Source: Vicia villosa (taxonomy: Eukaryota; Streptophyta; Magnoliopsida; Fabales; Fabaceae). Taken from it: a stretch of 64,000 bases of DNA. Below, piece by piece: positions 1-7,484 of the stretch. Made by a program: the position numbers and the translations under genes. Position 1 is the stretch's first letter. Each line of letters starts with the position of its first letter. The stretch lies in the NCBI RefSeq assembly GCF_029867415.1, contig NC_081181.1, positions 77,224,144 through 77,288,143 of the forward strand, given 5' to 3'. The notes under the pieces are model-generated. The model had not been told where the DNA came from. It did not search any database and saw nothing but the letters and a program-made list of their open reading frames with translations.

Positions 1-246
1 GTTGATAACGATCTTGCTATGCCTCGTTATGACTTCAACAATCCTATCTACACTGCTGAAGAAGGGGATGAAGAAGATTGTGAACTCCCTGATGAGTTGG
101 CCAGATTATTGAAACAAGAAGAGAAAGTGATCGAGCCGCATCAAGAGCCTATTGAGACGGTGAATCTTGGCACCGGAGAGATGAGAAGGGAGGTTAAAAT
201 AGGGGCTTCTTTGAATGAGGATGTAAAAGAAAAGTTGATTGGAATG
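1..246 (+). pseudogene. Ogre-1 pol, part 1: acidic linker before reverse transcriptase
   Basis: The frame is open from base 1; an ATG at 19 is internal, because the upstream codons are also open. It encodes an acidic stretch (EEGDEEDCELPDELARLL) followed by a KIGASL motif. The same pattern occurs just upstream of RT in Ogre-2 (62062 onward), so this is the linker between the protease/intron region and RT. The frame is cut at 246 by insertion of a solo LTR. The last five bases (GAATG, 242-246) are duplicated at 6362-6366, after which the pol frame resumes. The translation beyond 246 is LTR sequence and is not a real protein end. Confidence 0.85.
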
Positions 247-1776
247 TGTCATACCCTAATTTTTGACCCCCCTGAGATGACATATCTTCAGGATTTTTCA
301 TCAAGTCAAAGCAAGTACCCAGAACAGCCTGACATTCAATCGAGGGTGTTCAAAGACAAGAAAACTCAGGCAAAGGATCAATCAATAGAGGGATTAGTCT
401 CTAATACAATCATAAGACTCAAAAGCCTCATTATTACACCTATGATTGATTAAGACACCCAGTCATCTAAGTACAGGATTACTCAGATCAACAGACTAGG
501 GTTTGGAGCCTATCAAGGACTAAAATCAGGGATCACCTTTGGGAAACCCTAAAAAGCCCTAAGGGACCATTCAAAGACATCAATCATCTTCAAATAACTC
601 ATATGACAAGATCCACTGGACATTACACCTCAGTTCAAAGTCTACAGTCATCATTGTCCTCTGGTCGACAATTAGGGTTTTTGACCTAATTCACCAAGAT
701 AGTTGACTTTTAATCAGGGCATGGATCCAAAACTAAAGACATGATTCAAGAATCTCTACTACCTCAATATAATCCATTTACATCATTCATTTGAGGAAAA
801 GATCTTGTTTCTACACAAAAGCCCAAAAATTCACTTTGTCAGGAAAAGTCAACTGTGTGGGATCATCATTGACTTTTAAGGTTTTTGGTCAAAAAATGAC
901 TTTCAAAGATCAATATCATCAATATATGGATGTCAAAGTCATTTGACCAAAGAAATTCAAAGAAATTCATCAAGGAGCAAAAAGTCGGGAATTAGGGTTT
1001 TTGAGGGCATGGTGAGAACTCAAAATTTCACCTACACAACTCAAAAAACTTCCAACATGAAAGTTGTAGATCTTGCAAAATAAAACAACATCTTACAAAG
1101 GAACTTTTTTCAAAAGATCAATCATTTAAGAGTTTTGAAAATTTTGAAGTTTTAGGTCATAAACACTTAGAAAATTTTCTAAGTGTTTTAACCTAGTTTT
1201 CATCCAACTTTGGGCTCATTTTTCACAAATTTCCCAAATGATTCTGAAGAAGATATAAACTAATGATTTGAAGTAGATGTTTAGGGCTTTCCAAATTGTG
1301 TTCAACCTTCTCCAAATTCAATTTGAGCTAAGAGTTATGCTTGTTCAAAGTTGGCCTCATGAAGTAAAATTATAGGTCATGCATCATTTTTGAACTTTGA
1401 AATTTTGTGCACATGACCTCAATTATGGATGCTACACGACCCATAACACATCTGAAAACATACCATGCATTCATTTTCACCATGCCATGATAATTGAAGA
1501 AGATTCCTAAAACAAGAACATGTGATTATGTAATGATTACATTTGTGAATTTATGGCAAATTGATGAATCACCCAAGGAATCTTCTCACCAACCAATTAG
1601 AGCTCACTTTGCATCTGAATTGTCCCCTAAGATCAGATAGAATCAATGGATAGGGGAGGTGGCTCGAAAATGCAATGATCAGACTTGGATATTCTTTGAA
1701 ATTTCTTCATGGCTAAGAAACCAAACTTACTTCACTAAGCAAGCTCACTCTCCCAATCAGTACTGAGACATTTGCC

Positions 1777-1784
1777 TATAAATA
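1777..1784 (+). promoter_or_regulatory. TATA box of the Ogre solo LTR
   Basis: The sequence TATAAATA follows a CCAAT-containing stretch (TCCCAATCAG) by about 20 bp. The equivalent position in the Ogre-2 LTR carries the same octamer (50323-50330). Transcription would start about 30 bp downstream, which defines U3 as roughly 247-1810 and places all the hairpin arrays and tRNA-like modules in the transcribed part. Confidence 0.7.
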
Positions 1785-2735
1785 GGAGAGCATACTTCAG
1801 TAGAAAAACACACCAAAGCAACCATATTCCTTGCTTTCTCTTTCTCTTCTCATGTTCATTGTTTTTCAAAGTTCTTTGGCAAGAAGAATCGATTTCTTCA
1901 AACCAGAGCTTATCTTTGGAAAGTGAGCATTCTAACATCTCAAGGGAGTTCATTTGAGGTGATCCAAGCACCTGGATCACTTCTGTAAGTGGAGGAACAC
2001 CATTGTTGCTCTCACTTTGGAGCATTTGCAGTTGGAGGTCCATAGAGTAATTCAGGAGGTTTCAAGCCAAGCCAATCATCCAGGCACACTCCTCAGGTCA
2101 TAGTGAAGCTAACCAGGTGGCTGCAGCTCATCTGTAACTCGAGAATCATCACCCTCCATGTTCACTTGAAGCTGAAATCGAGGGAGGTCCACAGAGCAAT
2201 TCAGGAGGATTCAAGTTCCAATAAGCATTCAGTTAGCATCATTGAGTCTCAGGGAAGCTATTGAGATCATTCATTCAAGCCCAGGTGCTCTCTATCATCC
2301 TCACGACCTCCATTTTCAGAGGTAAGTTTCTGAACCTCACCTCTTTAATTTAAGCACTCTTTGAGTTAAAGCTCGATTCTATTTTGTTTAGCATCATCAG
2401 AGGATTGAAAACCCTCTATCATCTTGCATTTATTCATCTTGTTTGACATTTAATTTCAAATTAAGGGTTTATGTGTTCTTAGAGTTTTCTGAGAAATTAG
2501 GTAGCTATAGTTCATATAAATAAATGTTAGTTACATATCTGGATTCGTGAGGAAATTTAGAACAAGATTGATGTTTACATCATGTAATTTAGTTGAGAAA
2601 CCAGAGAGTTAGGATTTTGGAAATCCTTGAGCTCGAGGAAGAAGATGACTATGGCCATGGCGCGCAAAATTTGAATCTGGGGCCAAAGTTTATTTTATTT
2701 TGAATGATAGGCGTTCCTTAAACGACTGAACAAAC

Positions 2736-2815
2736 TTGCCCTAGTGGCCTCCCATACGCCCTTAGTCTCATCATGCCTCAAGTCTGGGGTTCGAATCCCC
2801 CTCGCCCCAGACTTT
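2736..2815 (+). other. tRNA-like module 1 in Ogre solo LTR (A box, B box, 10-bp inverted repeat, T run)
   Basis: An A-box-like TTGCCCTAGTGG (2736-2747) is followed about 40 bp later by a perfect B-box consensus GGTTCGAATCC (2788-2798). A perfect 10-bp inverted repeat, AAGTCTGGGG (2780-2789) with CCCCAGACTT (2805-2814), encloses the B box, and a T5 run follows, as at a Pol III terminator. It does not fold as a complete cloverleaf: no matching 5' acceptor strand is visible. I call it tRNA-like, not a tRNA gene. The same module is at 51280-51360 in Ogre-2 with a compensatory pair change. Confidence 0.6.
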
Positions 2816-2890
2816 TTGATTATTTTATTTTTCAATGATTTACTACTTGTTTTAAAACATAACCAAATGAGTGCAAGTTACTATCACCAT

Positions 2891-2962
2891 GCGCGCGCTG
2901 GCCCAGTGGTTTGGTTTTGGGTGTGTGACCTAAAGGGCGTGAGTTCAAGCCTTGGTGAAGAC
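2891..2962 (+). other. tRNA-like module 2 in Ogre solo LTR
   Basis: A perfect A-box TGGCCCAGTGG (2899-2909) is followed by a B-box-like GAGTTCAAGCC (2941-2951), a 40-bp spacing close to that of short tRNA genes, and a T-rich run starts about 20 bp later. The arrangement resembles the 5' half of tRNA-derived SINEs. The aligned module in Ogre-2 (51444-51497) keeps a B box GGGTTCAAACC. Full cloverleaf pairing is not apparent. Confidence 0.5.
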
Positions 2963-3534
2963 ATTTCTATATTTTTTTACCACTTTTCACACTTATTTTC
3001 TTCACAACTTCACATGAATATTTAACCTATCAAATTAAATCATTTTCACTTCATTTTTTACACACTTGTCATTTAATATATCTATTTTGTGAATAATAAA
3101 AAAATCATAAAAAATATTATTTATTTCATATATTTTTATTAGGTTTAAAATAGTATGTTTTTAAGTGTTTTCTTAAATACTTTAAATATATATTGTCACC
3201 TTATTTTAACCTAATCACTTTGTAAATAATTTTATGATAAAACCCTAATTGTTTAGGTCTTAATTAGGTAAAGATCTTTATTTTTACCTTAATTAAGTTG
3301 ACTTTTGTCAATTTTCAAAACTGTTTTCAATCTCCGAATAAATCAAATGATTAGGGTTTTCAAACAACAAAACCTTGTATCATTCAAAATCATTTTCAAA
3401 TTGCTCTCATAACCAGTACTGTAAAGTACTGGGCCTCTAATAGAGTGTAAGTCCCAAAAACCTTCTCTTCTTAGCTTGTTTTCAAAACTGTATTTTCAAA
3501 ATCTTCTTTCTGTTTTCAAAACATTCTTCTGGTA

Positions 3535-4026
3535 TTTGAAGGGCATTATTCCCGGTGAAACTCTTCAGATACCTATGTGACCTTTGTCCATCTTCACTTC
3601 TTCTGTTTTCAAAAACCATTAACTGTTTATCATATATATATTCAACTGTTATCAACAAAACAACAAAAATTACTGTTGAGGCTCTGTACATACTTCTTCA
3701 AAGGCCTCCACTCCATCCAGGTTAGGCTTTACAAGCTTTCAATTTACAGTCTTTATTTAAATTACTGTCAAATATAAACTGTGCATATATTAGTTTAGAA
3801 CTACGTTTGAGTATAAACCTTAGGACAGTTAAACTATATATATATTATAGGAATATGACCTAGGATTGAGAATGTCTTCCCGGTGAAGGCTCTTTCCTAA
3901 TTAGAGATCTGTAGTTCAAACCCCCAAGATGAATTATTCCCGGTGAAACATCTTGGCAAAAACCTTAGAATCCAAAATAATAGGACACATCCACCCAAAG
4001 AGGAATTATTCCCGGTGAAACCTCTT
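3535..4026 (+). repeat. Array of four hairpins with the conserved loop ...TTCCCGGTGAA... in Ogre solo LTR
   Basis: Four dispersed copies share the loop core TTCCCGGTGAA. (1) TTTGAAGGG/CTCTTCAGA stem (3535-3543 with 3561-3569). (2) A stem around 3863-3903 with TAGGA/TCCTA outside GAG/CTC. (3) CCAAGATG/CATCTTGG (3925-3932 with 3950-3957). (4) AAGAGG/CCTCTT (3998-4003 with 4021-4026). Copies 1, 3 and 4 have loops of exactly 17 nt. Stem sequences differ between copies but remain paired. All copies are downstream of the TATA box and so are in the transcript. Confidence 0.75.
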
Positions 4027-4073
4027 ACCCATTTGCTTAGAGCCAAAATAAGTTCAAAACTACATAGCTTTCT

Positions 4074-5817
4074 CTTGTGCTATAACAAGGACCCTCGATT
4101 AGCCTCCTCTTGGGCTTTGTACAAGGACCCACAGGCTTCTTAAAAGCATTTCCAGCTTCCTCTTGAGCTTGTATACAAGGACCCATCAGGTTTCTTATAA
4201 ACATAGGAACAGGTCTTTAGTCACCTTTTAGCCTACCCTGGTGAGTTTCTTCCAATTTAAACCAGACTTTAAACAAGCTAAGTTTGTCTCAATTCTACAT
4301 TGAGTACATTTTTGGAATGAGAGACATGGACAGTCTCTGTCACCCTTATCTTCATCAATCTTCCTTAGCAGAGTCTAGGATCTATGTTTACTTCTCCTCA
4401 GCATGTGTCAGCCTTCATCTTGGGCTTTAAACAAGAAGTCTCCACTAGATAATCTTTCTGCCATCATTTTTATAAATCCCCTGGAAAGGGTTAGCCTCCA
4501 AAGTCAATTAAAATCATTCCTTCATTTCAACAAAATCCCTGGAAAGGGTTAGCCTCCAAAGTCAATTAAAATCAACCTCCATTTCAACAAAATCCCTGGA
4601 AAAGGTTAGCTTCCAAAGTCAATTAATAAAAATGTCAAAAACCAAAGATTCATTTCTCTTAGGAGATAATTTCCCCAAAAGAGTCAAAACCCCTGGAAAG
4701 GGTCAGCCTCCAAAAAAACATGATAAAATCAGTCTTTTAATAGACAATTTCTCCAGCTGAGTTAAAATCCCTGGAAAGGGTTAGCTTCCAAAGAAAAACA
4801 GTCTTTCAATAAATAAAATCTCCTCAGTAGAGTCAAAACCAACAAAAACAGTTAGCCTCAACCTTGGGCTTCATACAAGGCACCCAAACAATAAAACTCC
4901 CCTGTCAAGAGTCAGCCTCAACCTTGGGCATTGTACAAGGCAGATAATAGAGTCTCCCCAGTGAGTTCTTCATCACTCAGTAGCCACAACCTTGGGCTTT
5001 GTACAAGGCAGATAAACCATATTTTCATGTGTCAAAGATTCCTAACACCTAGGATCTTTTCCCCATAGAGTCATCCATACTCAGTTTATTTAAGAGTCTG
5101 CCACAACCTTGGGCTTTGTACAAGGCAGAAAATAATGTTTTCCCTAGCTAGAGTCAGCCACAACCTTGGGCTTTGTACAAGGCACATAAAATAAAGTCAT
5201 TCATTCAGTTATCCTCAGCAGTTAGCCACAACCTTGGGCTTTGTACAAGGCACATAAATAGAGTCTCCCTAAGTAGAGTCAGCCTCAATTCTGGGCTTTG
5301 TACAGAACACAAAAAATACCCTGTAATTAATCCCCAGTGGAGTCATCTCCCAAAGTCAATAATATTAATTAATCAATCAAAAAGCCTCAAGCTTGGGCCT
5401 CATACAAGCCAGCTAAAGTCAAATCTTTTATACAGTAGATAGACATAGCTTATCTCTATAGAGAGATATTTTTACTACTCTACCACATTCAAACAAACAT
5501 TACATTTCATTTCAATTTTAATCAAGTCTCCCATTTAGGATTTTGAAAGGCATGAGCTGGCAGTAAAACCCAGACATGTGGTAACTTTCCCTAATTTGGA
5601 TGAGCATTTTTCTTTCATTTAAGAGGCATTTGACTGGTATACTTGCACATACACAAGTAAGGTCCCCCTCTTGAATGAAATGAATTCAGTTATTCTGTCA
5701 CTCCTTTAAATGTTTGTGGTAGAATAGTACAAATACCTCTCTGTAGAGATGATTCCATGTCTCTTTACTGTAAACAGAGATTTAATTCAAAGCTTCAACC
5801 TTGAGCTTTAAGCAAGG
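4074..5817 (+). repeat. Array of about 13 hairpins with GGCTTTGTA-type loop in Ogre solo LTR
   Basis: Five-bp stems enclose a 9-nt loop related to GGCTTTGTA. CCTTG/CAAGG stems are at 4862, 4922, 4990, 5107, 5164, 5232 and 5799. TCTTG/CAAGA is near 4420, TTCTG/CAGAA at 5289-5307 and GCTTG/CAAGC at 5391-5409; CTTG/CAAG copies lie near 4074, 4109 and 4155. Spacing is irregular (about 60-130 bp). The intervals hold other repeated phrases such as GAGTC with TCCCCAGT. The homologous stretch in Ogre-2 is about 52615-54470. Confidence 0.75.
4479..4780 (+). repeat. Tandem repeat carrying CCCT-GGAA-AGGG hairpins in Ogre solo LTR
   Basis: Five units of about 60-90 bp contain CCCTGGAAAGGG followed by TTAGCCTCCAAAG. 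Perfect copies start at 4479, 4537, 4691 and 4769; a degenerate copy (CCCTGGAAAAGG) lies near 4596. Each perfect copy can form a 4-bp stem closed by a GGAA (GNRA-type) tetraloop. Ogre-2 has seven units at about 53029-53430, so unit number varies between copies. Confidence 0.75.
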
Positions 5818-5848
5818 CACCAAAAACAATTAATTTCCCTAGTTAGTT

Positions 5849-5895
5849 CCCCGAACTACATTAAGCTCTGACTTCCACTAGGGATATGTAGGCAT
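5849..5895 (+). promoter_or_regulatory. Conserved LTR 3' motif CCGAACTAC ... GATATGTAGGCA (Ogre solo LTR)
   Basis: The segment reads CCCCGAACTACATTAAGCTC, then TGACTTCC, then GGGATATGTAGGCA. The same motif, with the same order and spacing, is found near the 3' end of the LARD C LTRs (9840-9890), the Ogre-1 LTR (27661-27715) and, inverted, the element B LTR (42965-43020). A small hairpin (TTCC/GGGA here) lies between the two conserved blocks. The function is unknown; the position suggests an R-U5 element. Confidence 0.55.
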
Positions 5896-6366
5896 GAGGT
5901 TCACAAGGAATCTCAGCGAGCTAATAAAATACCAAAAATAGTCAGTCTGTCTATCTGTCTGTCTTTCTTTAATCAATTCAATTCCTTCTCCTAACACAAA
6001 GGAGAAACTTTTCCAATCATTAGCAGCAAACACAATCACAATGACACAGAGAAGGTTCCTGTAGAGTACTACAGATATGTAGGGTGTTTAAACACTTCCC
6101 TATGTATAACCGACCTCCCGGACTCCAGAATTTCTAGTCTAGGTGAAATCCCCACACTTAGCAAACTCCTAGGGTTTAGTTGAGATCTTTTTTTCCCTTT
6201 CCTACTCGTAGGACAAATAAGAAAGTTCGTGTGATATCGTAGGAAGAACTTAAATAAAATTCATCCCACCACGGGCGCATTCTCCTTCCAAATTTCGCGT
6301 GAAGGGTTTAGCGTGCCGTCCTCCCAAGTGAAACGGGGAGGTAAAGAAAATGACCACCACAGAATG

Positions 6367-7484
6367 TTGAAAGAGTATTCTGATATCTTCGCTTGGTCTT
6401 ACGAAGATATGCCTGGATTAGATACTGATATTTTTGTGCACAGGTTACCTCTTAAAGAGAACTCTCTGCCTGTCAAACAAAAACTCAGGAGAACACGTCC
6501 TGACATGTCCAAGAAAATCCAGGAAGAGGTTCAGAAACAGTTTGATGCAGGTTTTCTTGCTGTAACAGTTTATCCACCATGGGTCGCCAATATTGTACCT
6601 GTACCTAAGAAAGATGGGAAGGTACGAATGTGTGTCGCCTATCGGGACCTGAATAGAGCGAGTCCGAAGGATGATTTCCCGCTTTCTCACATTGATGTGT
6701 TGGTAGATAACACTGCTCAGTTCTCGGTTTTCTCCTTCATGGACGGTTTTTCTGGTTACAATCAAATAAAGATGGCACCCGAGGACATGGAAAAGACAAC
6801 ATTCATTACGCCTTGGGGCACCTTTTGTTACAAGGTCAGTCCGTCCGGGTTGAAGAATGCTGGGGCAACTTATCAAAGAGCTATGGTGACTTTGTTTCAC
6901 GACATGATTCATAAAGAGATCGAGGTCTATGTGGACGACATGATTTCAAAGTCCCATACTGTGGAGGAGCACCTTGTCCACCTAAAGAAATTGTTTGAAA
7001 GGTTAAGAAAGTTCAGGTTAAGGTTGAATCCCAATAAATGCACCTTCGGAGTGAGATCAGGAAAGTTGCTTGGTTTCATCGTAAGTGAAAGGGGTATTGA
7101 GGTCGATCCCGCCAAGGTAAAAGCTATACAAGAGATGCATGAGCCGAGGACCCAGAAGCAGGTTCGTGGATTCCAGGGAAGGTTGAATTATATTGCAAGG
7201 TTCATCTCACACCTTACCGCCACCTGTGAACCTATCTTCAAGCTATTGAGAAAGAATCAGGCAATAAAGTTGGATGACAATTGTCAAAAGGCATTTGATA
7301 AAGTTAAAGAGTATTTGTAAGAGCCTCCAATCCTCATGCCTCCAGTGGAAGGTAGACCATTGATTATGTACCTGACGGTCCTCGAGAATTCAATGGGGTG
7401 TGTGCTGGGTCAGCATGACGAGTCCGGTCGAAAAGAGCACGCAATTTATTACCTTAGCAATAAGTTTACCGATTTTGAAATAAG
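6367..7484 (+). pseudogene. Ogre-1 pol, part 2: reverse transcriptase and start of RNase H
   Basis: The frame resumes right after the GAATG duplication with LKEYSDIFAWSYEDMPGLD, the start of the Ogre/Tat RT. The RT motif FSFMDGFSGYNQI and the catalytic YVDD (6928-6939) are present. Positions normally conserved have changed: the Asp of the CVDYR motif is Ala (codon 6637-6639), and the usual MPFGL is SPSGL. A TAA stop at 7318-7320 interrupts KEYL/EPPIL between RT and RNase H; the same frame then continues (RPLIMYLTVLENS, KEHAIYYLS) to 7484, where LARD C is inserted with duplication of ATAAG. The element's frame resumes at 19269. The shorter ORFs on the minus strand across here are shadows. Confidence 0.92.

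Larger units (their letters stand above)
247..6361 (+). mobile_element. Solo LTR of an Ogre element (6115 bp), inserted in Ogre-1 pol
   Basis: It begins TGTCATACCCTAATTTTTGA and ends ACCACCACA, so it has TG...CA termini, and it is flanked by a perfect 5-bp target duplication GAATG (242-246 and 6362-6366). It is colinear along its whole length with the Ogre-2 5' LTR (48781-55008, 6228 bp). No internal region or second LTR is present, so it most likely arose by LTR-LTR recombination of a full Ogre. No protein-coding gene is visible; the short ORFs lack any recognisable domain. It contains a TATA box, two tRNA-like modules and several hairpin arrays, listed separately. The remaining sequence (for example 300-1740 and 3000-3500) shows only AT-rich unique LTR sequence. 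Confidence 0.95.

Noticed and set aside
2736..2815. A real tRNA gene
   Set aside because: A and B boxes and a T run are present, but no complete acceptor stem or anticodon arm can be folded.
2744..3025. 93-aa ORF across the tRNA-like modules
   Set aside because: It is a chance frame across the Pol III-like boxes, not kept as an ORF in the Ogre-2 LTR.
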